29,240 bases of DNA, taken from a virus. Position numbers and translations under genes: made by a program. This document shows positions 13,041 through 21,492 of this stretch, piece after piece. Below the pieces are notes generated by a model. That model had not been told where the DNA came from, did not search any database, and was given only the letters and a program-made list of their open reading frames with translations. The stretch is from positions 1 to 29,240 of IMG/VR virus record IMGVR_UViG_3300049847_000499; one strand, written 5' to 3'. Positions within the stretch are counted from its first letter, which is position 1; the number at the start of each line of letters is the position of its first letter.

Positions 13041-13049
13041 TGGGGTCTC

Positions 13050-13367
13050 CTAGTTGAGGCGGGCGGTGCCGGCCGTCGAATTGATGAACAGCAGCAAGGT
13101 CTGGTTGGTCGTTGGGTGGAGGACTTCGACGCGCATCTCGACACCACCGGTCGAGAAAGCGGCGACCTGGGGGTTGAATCCGAGGTTGTGGTTGATCGTC
13201 CATGTCGCAGCGGCCGTCGATTGCGTGTGCACATACGATCCGGCGGCGGAGCCTGAGGGACCGGCAGGGCCTGTGACTGATGTGTTCAGGATCCGGACTC
13301 GTTCGACGACCTCGACGGTCTGCGTGTTGTCGAGCGTGACCTGAACCGTGGTGCGCGTCGTCGTCAT
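13050..13367 (-). CDS. Small minor tail protein with a collagen-like hinge
   Basis: A 105-residue protein: a short beta N-terminus (TVQVTLDNTQTVEVVERVRI), a collagen-like triplet run (GPAGPSGSAAG) and a compact domain WTINHNLGFNPQVAAFSTGG typical of phage tail-tip proteins. The N-terminal piece probably trimerises on the baseplate while the last domain faces outward. The ATG overlaps the BppU-like stop (ATGA at 13364-13367). Confidence 0.7.
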   Translation of the reverse strand: MTTTRTTVQVTLDNTQTVEVVERVRILNTSVTGPAGPSGSAAGSYVHTQSTAAATWTINHNLGFNPQVAAFSTGGVEMRVEVLHPTTNQTLLLFINSTAGTARLN

Positions 13368-13687
13368 GGCGTGACGTCCTCGACGATCACGAGATCGCCC
13401 GCGAGGAGCGTGGAAACGTCACCGTTCGCTGTCTCCTGCAGATCCCACGTGTGGACGCCGAGAGGCAACAGCGCCGTCTGCGCAGCCGTGAGCAGGATCG
13501 TGACCTGGCCGGCACCAGTGATCGAAGCGCTCATCGATGTCGCCGCCGCTACGCCACGGATCCGGACCGCTGCTGCGTAGACGCGTCCGGTCAGCGTGAG
13601 CGGTGCACCGGCTGCATCAACGAAGTCGAAGATGCAGCGGAGCGTGTCGCCGCGCCGGCGGCTGATGTCGAGACGACCTGGACTCAT
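13364..13687 (-). CDS. BppU-like baseplate protein domain
   Basis: A 107-residue protein resembling the N-terminal domain of baseplate upper proteins (DUF2479/BppU): DISRRRGDTLRCIFDFVDA, then LTLTGRVYAAAVRIRG, then GVHTWDLQETANGDV and a final strand LLAGDLVIVEDV. Such domains fasten fibres to the baseplate. The ATG overlaps the amidase stop as TGATG; the nine codons upstream are shadow. Confidence 0.7.
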   Translation of the reverse strand: MSPGRLDISRRRGDTLRCIFDFVDAAGAPLTLTGRVYAAAVRIRGVAAATSMSASITGAGQVTILLTAAQTALLPLGVHTWDLQETANGDVSTLLAGDLVIVEDVTP

Positions 13688-14388
13688 CAGGCAGCAGTGA
13701 GCCACTTCAGGCACGGGACCGACGCTCGGTGACGCACGAGGTCGATCTTTCGCCTGGTAAATCGGGCGTGGTCGAGTGAGCGGTCGGGCGTTGCACCCCA
13801 GTGGTACTGCGCGCGCATACCGGCGTCGATGCGAGCGATCGTGACGAGCTGCTTGGCCGTGAGCGGAGCAGTGCCGTCGTTCTCGACCTCGACACCAGCG
13901 AACGCGCCGCCGGATCCGCCGGTGTCAACGCCGGGCTGGTGCGGCGCCAGGAAGCCGCCCTTGATGGCGGTGAGCACTGACTGGTCGCCGATCCCGGCGT
14001 GGTTCGCTCTTCCGCTTGCGATGACGATCGGTACGCCGGTGTAGGACACGAGCACGTGGCAGAGCGGGCCAGGGATGCTGTCGCGACCATCGATGCAGAT
14101 CGCTTTCGATGGTGCTGGGCGGAGCAGCGACGGTTTCGCTGCAGTCCAGTGGACGAGCGTCGCAATCGGTGCCATCACCGGCGCGCCACGCACCTCCCAG
14201 CCCGGCACGAACTCGGCGTCCGGGAGGATCACATCCCATCGAATCCGGCCGCGCCATGGCACCTGTGCGACGAGTCCGTGGAGTCCGCCGGCGAGCTCGT
14301 CGAGCAGGAATGCATTGTCGAGCCAGTCGTCGTCGGGTGCGGGCGCGTCGAAGTCGGCGAACGGTGCTCGTGATGGGAGGATCTTCAC
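13687..14388 (-). CDS. Endolysin: N-acetylmuramoyl-L-alanine amidase
   Basis: A 233-residue lysis enzyme of the amidase_2/PGRP fold. The catalytic part occupies about residues 55-220: IATLVHWTAAK supplies the first zinc histidine, CHVLVSYTG and ANHAGIG follow, VEVENDG lies on the core strand, and DHARFTRRKIDL near the end holds the last histidine and the Arg-Lys-Ile-Asp motif. It would cut the bond between N-acetylmuramate and L-alanine. There is no signal peptide, so export depends on the holin encoded just upstream. The GTG at 14386-14388 overlaps the holin stop (GTGA), giving coupled translation. The ~50-residue N-terminal extension is of unknown role. Confidence 0.85.
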   Translation of the reverse strand: MKILPSRAPFADFDAPAPDDDWLDNAFLLDELAGGLHGLVAQVPWRGRIRWDVILPDAEFVPGWEVRGAPVMAPIATLVHWTAAKPSLLRPAPSKAICIDGRDSIPGPLCHVLVSYTGVPIVIASGRANHAGIGDQSVLTAIKGGFLAPHQPGVDTGGSGGAFAGVEVENDGTAPLTAKQLVTIARIDAGMRAQYHWGATPDRSLDHARFTRRKIDLVRHRASVPCLKWLTAA

Positions 14389-14615
14389 TTCGCTGCCTCG
14401 GGTGAGACGGGCCGAGCCCAGTTGAGGCCGAGGGCAGCTGCAGCAGCGAGGACCGCAACGCCGCCGGCGGCGTCGGCTTGGTGCTGAACGGTCCGGATGA
14501 GAGCGCTGATCGTCTGCTCGTGACCGGCAAGCCAACGCTGCCCGATCGTTGCGGCGAACGCCTGTGCGGCCGTGCGGGCGGCTCGGATTAGTGCCGCCTT
14601 GATTCGTGGATTCAT
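14385..14615 (-). CDS. Probable holin
   Basis: A 76-residue protein with a basic N-terminus, an Ala-rich hydrophobic helix (AARTAAQAFAATIG) and a second, stronger membrane segment (AGGVAVLAAAAALGLNWA) near the C-terminus, as in small r1t-type phage holins. The ATG at 14615 follows AAGGAG at ideal spacing. The gene overlaps the amidase start. Holin is assigned from size, membrane segments and position; no holin family signature is decisive. Confidence 0.65.
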   Translation of the reverse strand: MNPRIKAALIRAARTAAQAFAATIGQRWLAGHEQTISALIRTVQHQADAAGGVAVLAAAAALGLNWARPVSPEAAK

Positions 14616-14631
14616 GTTGATCTCCTTCGGT

Positions 14632-14859
14632 ATGCGCACATACGAGCGCGACAATTTGCGCCGCATTAGCGTCGGTGGTGTTGTGCTTTGGCTCGTGGGG
14701 TGCTTCGTGGTGGCGTTGGTCGCCCTGGTCTTCGTCGTTGTGATCGATCGACGCGCCGAGGCACGGATGCTGCAGATTGCGGATCGGATCTCGCTGCTCG
14801 AGCAGCGGCTTGTGATCAGCGATCGAAGCCCGCGCCGGCATCACGCAGACGTTGAGTGA
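14632..14859 (+). CDS. Possible plus-strand single-pass membrane protein in the lysis region
   Basis: A 75-residue ORF on the strand opposite to all neighbours. After a charged start (MRTYERDNLRRIS) comes a long hydrophobic segment (residues about 14-36, GGVVLWLVGCFVVALVALVF) and then a heptad-like helix (ARMLQIADRISLLEQRL) and basic tail. It occupies a 200-bp gap in which no minus-strand gene is seen, and overlaps the 86-residue gene by 44 bp. No Shine-Dalgarno is visible, which weakens the call. If real, it could be a lysis regulator or spanin-like membrane coiled coil. Confidence 0.45.
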   Translation: MRTYERDNLRRISVGGVVLWLVGCFVVALVALVFVVVIDRRAEARMLQIADRISLLEQRLVISDRSPRRHHADVE

Positions 14860-15076
14860 TCGACGGACGCTGTTCGGCGAGCTCGTCGACGACGATCTCG
14901 ACGTAGACCGTGAGTCTGTCCAAGCTCTTCTCGATTTTGTCGAGCCTGCCGGAGGTGGCCTGCTGGCGCTTGTGGATCCAACGGCCAGTTGGTGCGACGA
15001 TCACGCCAAACGCGGCGGCGATTTTCAGCACATCGTCGATGTGCTGGCGGACGGATTCGGACAGTACGGCGAGCAT
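14816..15076 (-). CDS. Small membrane-associated coiled-coil protein
   Basis: An 86-residue protein. A short hydrophobic stretch (KIAAAFGVIVAPTG) near residue 20 is followed by a basic turn and a long amphipathic helix (LDKIEKSLDRLTVYVEIVV... to ELAEQRPSITQRL). The plan resembles small phage proteins beside holins. It may be a second holin, a holin partner or a tail-tip helper. The ATG overlaps the fibre stop as TGATG (15074-15078). Confidence 0.6.
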   Translation of the reverse strand: MLAVLSESVRQHIDDVLKIAAAFGVIVAPTGRWIHKRQQATSGRLDKIEKSLDRLTVYVEIVVDELAEQRPSITQRLRDAGAGFDR

Positions 15077-16476
15077 CAGAGGTCTGCCGAAATCGGGATC
15101 GGGGCGAAGCTGGCGTTGGCTGCGACTGGCGCATACAGAGAAAGGCCCGTGACTCCAGTCGCGCCTATGCCTGCGACTCGGACTGAGTTCGAACCAGAGG
15201 CGAGTCCCGTCGGCGTCCTTGTGGAGATTCCCGTCTCCGATAGCCAGCCTGTGTACGGGCCGGCAGGAATCGTGAGCGTCGGAATCGCCCGCATCGGCAC
15301 GGGCAGTACGTAGTACAACGCTGCGGCAGCTGCGGCGTACGCTTGGCCGATCCACACGTAATCGCCGCTTGGCGCCATCGTGAAAAAGCGCTGACAAATC
15401 GCGAGTTCCTGCGCATATGAGCGCCGTGCAGGCTTCACGGGTGTCGGTGAATCGACAATCGAAACGTCAGCAATTTCGAAGTAGTCGGCCGCCCCAGCCG
15501 TCCCAGCGGGGGCGTAGGAGTAGTAGACCATCCATTCCGAGGCGATCGCTGGTATCACGATCTGGGTCGTGAAGGTTTGCCACGATGCAGTGAGCGTGAC
15601 GTTCGTGATGGCGGAGTTCGTCTGAGTGGTCCACCCAGCGAACAGGTCCTGGTCAATGCCTGCACCGCTGATTAACTGGACCGTCAGAACGTTTGCGGCC
15701 GAGGAGTAGTTCGCTCCAGCGCGAGCCTGGAACTGCACCGTTACCGTCTTTCCCGCATATTTCGAGGCGTCGGCGGACTCGACCTGCTGATAGAGGGAAA
15801 TTAGAGACGTGTTGGTGTTGCCAGCGTCACGCTGAACACGCAGGCCGTACTGCGAGAGTGGCGGGCCAGCTACTCGATTCGCAAGGCCCCCAGCCACGGA
15901 CGAGCCGCGGTAAACGACCCAACGGTCAGCCGTGTAGGTCTTTCCACCAAACAACCAGCCAGCACCGCGTTGCCATACGGTGAAGTCTCCGTTGTGCAGG
16001 ATGTCTGCTTGCTTGGCCGGCCCTGCTCCGAAGAGGGTCCGCTCATCAACCGCCACTGCGACTGAGGTCGCGGCGGCGGCAACATCGATAGTCGCTAGTG
16101 CGAGCTCCCAGACCGCTGCGTTCTGGGTGAGAGCCGGCACGACTGGGCTGGCGGCCGCGGTGCCCGTGAGGACTTCGATCGTCATGTCGTTCGCGATCGT
16201 GTTGAGACGGGCAACGATCCGGTCTCTTCGCGGCAGGGTCGGGTGTGCTGCAGCGAAGGCAACCGTCTTGGTCGTGTCCCAGGCGGCATAGTGCCCGCGG
16301 ATCGTCGCTGCACCTGGGCCCACGTTGGTTGTCATGCCGACTCCGGCAGTCACGTTGGCCTGGGTCCCGACCGTTGCGACGATGCCGTCCGGCACCCAAG
16401 CTGAGTGCATTTCGCGCCATTCCGACTCGGCGAAGGAGGCATTGTCGAACGGGAATTTTCGGTCAAGAGCAACCAT
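15076..16476 (-). CDS. Large tail fibre or baseplate protein
   Basis: A 466-residue virion protein. The N-terminal ~150 residues form a baseplate-attachment domain (RGHYAAWDTTKTVAFAAA, then RRDRIVARLN). The middle (about 155-330) looks like a carbohydrate-binding beta sandwich: NGDFTVWQRGAGW, TADRWVVYRG, VTVQFQARAGANYSSA, FEIADVSIV. The stretch RRSYAQELAICQRFF, common in phage tail proteins, opens the C-terminal receptor-facing domain. It starts behind AAGGTGATCC. It likely recognises a surface polysaccharide. Confidence 0.8.
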   Translation of the reverse strand: MVALDRKFPFDNASFAESEWREMHSAWVPDGIVATVGTQANVTAGVGMTTNVGPGAATIRGHYAAWDTTKTVAFAAAHPTLPRRDRIVARLNTIANDMTIEVLTGTAAASPVVPALTQNAAVWELALATIDVAAAATSVAVAVDERTLFGAGPAKQADILHNGDFTVWQRGAGWLFGGKTYTADRWVVYRGSSVAGGLANRVAGPPLSQYGLRVQRDAGNTNTSLISLYQQVESADASKYAGKTVTVQFQARAGANYSSAANVLTVQLISGAGIDQDLFAGWTTQTNSAITNVTLTASWQTFTTQIVIPAIASEWMVYYSYAPAGTAGAADYFEIADVSIVDSPTPVKPARRSYAQELAICQRFFTMAPSGDYVWIGQAYAAAAAALYYVLPVPMRAIPTLTIPAGPYTGWLSETGISTRTPTGLASGSNSVRVAGIGATGVTGLSLYAPVAANASFAPIPISADL

Positions 16477-16479
16477 GGA

Positions 16480-17622
16480 TCACCTTGTTTCGAGGACGCT
16501 GGCGCGCCGGGCGAGGGCTTGGAGGCGGGACCATTGGGATGGTTGGGTCGGACCGATGGCGCCGAGCGTTGGGACGGCTGCGATGCCGTCTCCGTTGGCG
16601 AGTACGGCGACGGCAGTGACTGCGTGGGCCCATCGGTCACCGAATGGGTCGATCCATGCCACGAGGTCGCCGACGCCGTAGTCGGTCGGCCAGGATGCGC
16701 CGGGACCATCGATCGGTGTCACGACGACACCGGTCTGGTCACGCGACGTCGATCCGTCGCCGATCAGTGCGAGCTGGCCGGCCTGGACGAGCTCGGCGGC
16801 GACGTCGGTGTCGCGGCGATCAACGAACACTTCGCGGCGTTCCCAGCCATCGGCGATCGCTTGTTCCTGTGATGACATCACGATCGTGCGGGCAGTGCCC
16901 TCACCTTGTCCGCCGACGACAGCGTGCGTTGCTGCCGGACGGTCAGCTGCCCATTCGAGCTTCGCGACGGTGCCAAGGATCTCGGAGAACTCGACAGTCG
17001 TCGATCGATCTGTCGGCACGAACACGTCAAACACGATGCCGGCCGGGCCATGATCCACACATCGGATTCCGAGGCCGGCGAGGACGCACCAGTCTCGGAT
17101 GTCGGTCATGAGGTCATGCCATCGAGTCCGGCCAACGATCGAGATGCCGCGAGCGAGGTCGGGGGCGATCACCATGCGGAGCCGTCGGCGTGGCGGCAAC
17201 GCGCCCGGACCGGCGTTCAGGTTGACGAGCGCCTTGATGACCGTCTCCGCGGGTCCAGTGAGTGACCATGCAACGCTCGTCGAGAACGGTGGTGCTGGCG
17301 TTGCGGGTTCTGGGGAGGTGACTCGGTCGGCGAGCACAGTGAGGTCATCGGGACCGGAAACGGTGAGCATCCTGGTGTCGCCTTCGATGACGACGGACCT
17401 CGTCGAGACCGGTCCGGAAAAGGTGTGCGAGCCGATCTCGACGATGACCCCGGAGCCTGGTGATGCAAGGACCGGTGCGAGTGCATGGTCAAGGGGTAGG
17501 TCGAGCACCCACGATCCGACCGCCAGATGACGCTCGACGAGCTGCAGCTGTGCGTAGTCGTCGATGACACCGACCCGTGCGCCCCACCGGTCGCGAACGG
17601 TGATCGTCAGACCGTCAACCAT
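16480..17622 (-). CDS. ReqiPepy6 Gp37-like tail protein
   Basis: A 380-residue protein matching the siphovirus ReqiPepy6 Gp37-like family found downstream of Dit in actinophages. The N-terminus (LTITVRDRWGARVGVIDDY) builds a hub-like beta domain. Later motifs include RMLTVSGPDDLTVLADR, WHDLMTDIRDWCVLAGLGI and VVGGQGEGTARTIV, as in Tal/gp27-type baseplate hubs. It should sit at the tail tip below Dit. The ATG at 17622 lies 16 bases inside the Dit gene end, so the two overlap. Confidence 0.75.
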   Translation of the reverse strand: MVDGLTITVRDRWGARVGVIDDYAQLQLVERHLAVGSWVLDLPLDHALAPVLASPGSGVIVEIGSHTFSGPVSTRSVVIEGDTRMLTVSGPDDLTVLADRVTSPEPATPAPPFSTSVAWSLTGPAETVIKALVNLNAGPGALPPRRRLRMVIAPDLARGISIVGRTRWHDLMTDIRDWCVLAGLGIRCVDHGPAGIVFDVFVPTDRSTTVEFSEILGTVAKLEWAADRPAATHAVVGGQGEGTARTIVMSSQEQAIADGWERREVFVDRRDTDVAAELVQAGQLALIGDGSTSRDQTGVVVTPIDGPGASWPTDYGVGDLVAWIDPFGDRWAHAVTAVAVLANGDGIAAVPTLGAIGPTQPSQWSRLQALARRASVLETR

Positions 17623-18446
17623 CGACGCCTCCACTGCATCGCGATCGCTGTCGCAGCAGTAGTCCCAATGGCCTGGAGATCGACACGTGACGGACCGGTC
17701 GGTAGCCGGAACCATTGCGCTGACGTGAGGGAGCCGTAGAGCGATGTGCCGGACTGATTGACGACGGTCTTTGCTCCGGGCCGGGCGTCGAGAGTCACAG
17801 TTGCGCCCGCCGCAACGACGCCCGTGAGAGCGAGCTTCCGACCTCCGCTCAACGTGACGGATGGGTCCGTGGCTGGGCCGGTGATCGTGATTATCGGCCA
17901 GACGTCGTCGTCACCGTCGTTGTTGACGACGAGCGCTACGGCGAGCTCAGAGGACGAGAGCTGGAGAGGGAAGCCTGGGAAGAACAGCCGAGGTGCACCG
18001 CCGACGGCGGAGGCTGTCGAGATCGCGCCATCTTCGAAAAAGGGGTCATGAGCGACGAACTCGATCGACGATGCGGCGTAGGAGCCGACGTCCTCTTCGA
18101 GTTCCATTCCTCCCGCCACCGAGGCGGAGATTTGGCGTTGCTGGCCATCCACGAGCGCGAAGCGCAGTGTGCCGACGCCTGGCACTGTGTTGAGCTGCTT
18201 CGCCCAGCCGCGTGCGAGGGCACGGACTGCGCCGGGCGACCCGGTGAGGAGCAGCGGGATATGGATCCGTCGCTCGAGGTGTCGAGCGGCGATCCGGACG
18301 GAGCCGGGTCGACCGGTCACAGCTCTCGAGCTGATCGACACCGGTGGCGCGCCACGGCCCGACATGCCCCGTAACAAGACGTGCGGCCAGGGATGCTCTA
18401 CCCCGGACGGGTCGACCCAGGTGACTGACTCGAGCATCTCCGTCAT
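17607..18446 (-). CDS. Distal tail protein (Dit)
   Basis: A 279-residue Dit-like protein, the ring that joins the tail tube to the tip. The start (ESVTWVDPSG, then MSGRGAPPVSISSRAV and RRIHIPLLLTG) is the Dit beta core. The second half is a galectin-like sandwich (WPIITITGPATDPSVTLSG). The ATG overlaps the tape-measure stop (ATGA at 18443-18446). The gene order tape measure, Dit, Gp37-like, fibre is the standard siphovirus order. Confidence 0.8.
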   Translation of the reverse strand: MTEMLESVTWVDPSGVEHPWPHVLLRGMSGRGAPPVSISSRAVTGRPGSVRIAARHLERRIHIPLLLTGSPGAVRALARGWAKQLNTVPGVGTLRFALVDGQQRQISASVAGGMELEEDVGSYAASSIEFVAHDPFFEDGAISTASAVGGAPRLFFPGFPLQLSSSELAVALVVNNDGDDDVWPIITITGPATDPSVTLSGGRKLALTGVVAAGATVTLDARPGAKTVVNQSGTSLYGSLTSAQWFRLPTGPSRVDLQAIGTTAATAIAMQWRRRWLTV

Positions 18447-20815
18447 GCGACACCAGCGAGAAGTTCGGCGCGGCGCATGACCCGGACGAGTTCGCGTTCG
18501 TCGAGCTCCACCGAGGTGTGGCCGTTGTTCACGATGTTGATCGCCCGGGCGGCCTGGGTGCCGGTCGGGAAGGCACGTGAGAGCTGGTCCTGGAAGCGGG
18601 GATCGGTCACGATCTTGCGGAAGTCCGAGACTCGTCGGGCTGAGAGCGGGACCGCTGCTTCCGGGCCGGCCTCCCCGAACACGGCGAGTTGCGCGTTGTC
18701 GATGATTGCGCCGCGAGCGAGGTACGGGATGTTCGGGAATGCGACGGTGATCGTCGGCACGTGGATGTCGGGGATCGGCGACGGCATGTTGATTGTCCAC
18801 CCGCCGATCGTGAGCTGGAAGTTGTTCCAGGCCCGAATGATCGCGTTGAGCGGTGTTTTCACCATCGCATCGAATGCAGACCCGAAAGCGTTTGACACGC
18901 CACTCGCAAGAGTGCCTAGCCAGTGAACGACCCCACCCCACGTGGCCTGAGCGGAGCTCAGGAATCCGTTGATGAGACGGACTCCGTCATCCGCAAGTGA
19001 TCCGGCGAGACCGGCAGCCGAGACAACAAGTCCGCCGGCCCACCCGGTGACGCTGGACCACGCACCGCGAGCCGCGCCGAGAAACCGGTTGATGAGAGCG
19101 GCACCATCGTCGACAAGCGCCCCGGCGAGCGACACAGCAGCGCCCGAGATCAGCGTGCCGAGGCTGGCCAGCCAGCCAGTCACCGCATTCCATGACGAGC
19201 GGGCTGCGTCCAAGAAGCCGTCGACGAGGCGATCAGCCGTGTTTCGGAGGACGTTCCATAGGTCGCCGACTCGACCAGCGATCGAGCTGGCGAGTCCGGA
19301 CATCGTTGAGCCGATCGCCGACACGGCGTTGCTGAAGAGCGAGCCGAGATCGCGGAGCTGTTGCGAGACGATCGCAGTGATGACACCGAGGACTGTGCTG
19401 AGGGTCGAGCGGATCGAGTCCCACATGCCACCGAACACGTCTCGGATGCCGTCCCAGGCTCGGCTCCAGTCACCGGTGATGACACCCATCACGGTGTTGA
19501 TCAGACCTTGAAGGACGCGGAGTGCGGCGCTGATCTGTGCTTGCACGTTGGTCCAGACCAGGTCGACGATCCGCAGGATCGTGTCGCCCCACCGGTCCCA
19601 GATTGCGCTGACGACAGCGACGAACGTTTCGACTGCGGACCTTGCGACGTCGAGGCCTTTGGTGATTGTTGCGGAGATCTTCGGCCAGTTCGATGTGATC
19701 CAGGACCCGATGTCGTCGAACACTGGGCGGAGTCGGTCACCGATCCAGGTGACGAGTGCGGTCACGGCCGGGATCGCCTTGGTGATCCCGGCCGTGAGTG
19801 CGTTCATTGTGCCGGTGAACAGCGGCTCCAGGCCCGTGAGTGCCTTGTTTTTCAGGGTGGAGAGCTTCTGCTGCCAGTCGTCGGTCGCAGCTGCAGTCCC
19901 GGAGATCGTCGCTGTGCCGGTGTTCATCGACTTGAGCAGATCGTCGACCTGGAATCGGCCTTCGCGGACGGCAGCGGCCATGTCTGGTCCGGCCTTCGAA
20001 CCGAACATTTTGATCGCGGCTGTCGTCGCCTCCGTGGGAGTCTTCGCGTTTCGGATGGCTGCGAACGTGTCGTCGAGCGCGACCCGAGCGTCCTTGCCTT
20101 GTTTGGCGGCCTTCCCGAGACCGATTCGGAGCGACCCCATCACGAGATCAGTGTTCACGCCTTCCTTGTTGAACTTGGCCAGCAACGCCACGGACTCGTC
20201 GGTTGAGAAGCCGAGCTGGCGCATCGGACCACCGAACTTGGTTGCTGATTCGGCGAGCTTGTCGAACGACACACCACTCACTTGCGACGCGCGGAACAGC
20301 TTGTCGAGTGCACCGGTCATTTCACCGGCAGGCACACCGGCGTCACCAAGGAAGCGGGTGAGGTCGGCGACGTTCTTGTTCAGGTCGGTACCGGTGACCC
20401 GGGAGAGGTCGAGCATTTGCTTCGACAGCTTCTCGAGCGGTGCACCGGTCAGTCCGAGTCGCTGCTGCAGCCCGGTGACTGCGTCAGCGGATTGCTGGAG
20501 CGATTGGGGTCCGGATCCGGCAACCTTCTTGAACGATGAGGTGAGCTGGTCGAGTGCTTTGCCGGACAGTCCGCTCTTCGACGCGATCGCATCGAGAGCA
20601 CCGTCCATTTCGTTCATGCCGTCGGCGAACATGCTGAGCGCGCCGGCTGCTGCGTTCGAGACGAGCTGGCCGGTGAACACACCGGCGAATGTCGATTTCC
20701 AGCCGCTGGCCATCTTGCCGAGCCGGCCTGACATGTCCTTCTCGACGCTCGACAGGCCACTCGAGTCGAGTTCCGGTTTGATCGGAAGTGTTGCGGTTCC
20801 GACGTCAGTCGACAT
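18443..20815 (-). CDS. Tail tape measure protein
   Basis: A 790-residue protein that sets tail length and is ejected with the DNA; at about 1.5 angstroms per residue it predicts a tail near 120 nm. Residues about 60-330 match the PhageMin_Tail type (SGLSGKALDQLTSSFKKVAG, FSTDESVALLAKFNKEGV, MFGSKAGPDMAAAV). The centre and C-terminal half are long helices with hydrophobic segments. Three imperfect ~43-residue repeats occur near residues 530-660 (each with FL.AA...W..VTGW then DDG..LIN). The end (FGEAGPEAAVPLS) is typical of tape measures. The start overlaps the chaperone gene region by three bases spacing. Confidence 0.9.
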   Translation of the reverse strand: MSTDVGTATLPIKPELDSSGLSSVEKDMSGRLGKMASGWKSTFAGVFTGQLVSNAAAGALSMFADGMNEMDGALDAIASKSGLSGKALDQLTSSFKKVAGSGPQSLQQSADAVTGLQQRLGLTGAPLEKLSKQMLDLSRVTGTDLNKNVADLTRFLGDAGVPAGEMTGALDKLFRASQVSGVSFDKLAESATKFGGPMRQLGFSTDESVALLAKFNKEGVNTDLVMGSLRIGLGKAAKQGKDARVALDDTFAAIRNAKTPTEATTAAIKMFGSKAGPDMAAAVREGRFQVDDLLKSMNTGTATISGTAAATDDWQQKLSTLKNKALTGLEPLFTGTMNALTAGITKAIPAVTALVTWIGDRLRPVFDDIGSWITSNWPKISATITKGLDVARSAVETFVAVVSAIWDRWGDTILRIVDLVWTNVQAQISAALRVLQGLINTVMGVITGDWSRAWDGIRDVFGGMWDSIRSTLSTVLGVITAIVSQQLRDLGSLFSNAVSAIGSTMSGLASSIAGRVGDLWNVLRNTADRLVDGFLDAARSSWNAVTGWLASLGTLISGAAVSLAGALVDDGAALINRFLGAARGAWSSVTGWAGGLVVSAAGLAGSLADDGVRLINGFLSSAQATWGGVVHWLGTLASGVSNAFGSAFDAMVKTPLNAIIRAWNNFQLTIGGWTINMPSPIPDIHVPTITVAFPNIPYLARGAIIDNAQLAVFGEAGPEAAVPLSARRVSDFRKIVTDPRFQDQLSRAFPTGTQAARAINIVNNGHTSVELDERELVRVMRRAELLAGVA

Positions 20816-20818
20816 GGG

Positions 20819-21492
20819 TCACCTCCCGAGTGCAGAGTTGAAGAGCGCGGCAACTTCCATCGTCGATGCCGGCCGTTTTGCTGGTTGGACCCGAACTTCA
20901 GGAGCCCATGGTTCGGGTCGTGGGATCCGGACCGGTTTCAGCGTGGACGGTTTTGCGCCGTGGGCAGCACCGAGTGTGAGACGCACTGCATCGGTCATTT
21001 CGATGATCTGTGCGCTTAGTTCATGGGCCATTGTCCAGCCGTTGAACTTGCGGGCCAGCGCAGCATCGTCGGGCAACATCCGCAACAGCACCGACAGTCG
21101 ACGGAGTGTGATCTCACCGCGTGCCAGGATGCGGCCGAGATCGAGCCGGTAGAAGCGTTGAAGGTCGGCCTCGGCCTCGTCCCAGTGCTGGGAGAGGATC
21201 AGGCCGAGGCCGAGGATTCCCCCGGGGAAATCCCGAACTGCTCAGCGATCGCAGCGACGAGCAGATCGGCTTCAGCGAACCCGACACCAAGGCCCCGGAC
21301 CTTCTCACCGAGCACCGAGACGAGCGCCTCAGTGAGTCGTCGCGCTTCGGTGTGCTCGGCGAATGCGAGCGGCAGATCGTCCGGGAGTTTCCACTCGGTG
21401 CCGCGCCACGTGATGATCCGCTCGATGCTGTCGCCCGCCTCGGCACGTGCCGTCGCGAGGCGTTCGTCGAGGTTGATGACCCGACGGGTCAC
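20819..21492 (-). CDS. Tail assembly chaperone, long form made by -1 frameshift
   Basis: Translation of the short chaperone slips back one base at 21220-21226 (C CCG GGG). It then reads GGILGLGLILSQHWDEAEA on to the stop at 20819, giving about 224 residues. The extension is helical, with basic and hydrophobic parts (RFYRLDLGRILARGEITLRR, ARKFNGWTMAHELSAQ), as expected for the GT-type extension that binds the tape measure. It has no good start of its own; a GTG at 21091 is the only alternative for its last 90 codons. Confidence 0.75.
21199..21492 (-). CDS. Tail assembly chaperone, short form
   Basis: A 97-residue protein in the position and of the size of lambda gpG-type chaperones, between the major tail protein and tape measure. 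It begins VINLDERLATARAEAG, continues WRGTEWKLPDDLPLAFAEH and ends in a helix-rich part (ADLLVAAIAEQFGI) just before the slippery site. The ATG overlaps the major tail protein stop (ATGA at 21489-21492). The short form is the main product; a fraction of ribosomes give the long form. Confidence 0.75.
   Translation of the reverse strand: MTRRVINLDERLATARAEAGDSIERIITWRGTEWKLPDDLPLAFAEHTEARRLTEALVSVLGEKVRGLGVGFAEADLLVAAIAEQFGISPGESSASA
21220..21226 (-). promoter_or_regulatory. Slippery heptamer C CCG GGG for -1 frameshifting
   Basis: On the minus strand the zero-frame codons TCC CCG GGG GAA contain the canonical X XXY YYZ heptamer CCCGGGG. After a -1 slip the codons become CCC GGG GGA and open the 133-codon extension. 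The zero frame ends seven codons later. Confidence 0.8.

Noticed and set aside
19548-21152. Long plus-strand ORF (534 codons) opposite the tape measure
   Set aside because: Shadow of the tape measure and chaperone genes; no domain or plausible start.
21114-21446. Third-frame minus-strand ORF over the chaperone slip site
   Set aside because: Ser/Arg/Pro-rich composition with no fold. It is the +1 frame, whereas the useful extension lies in the -1 frame.
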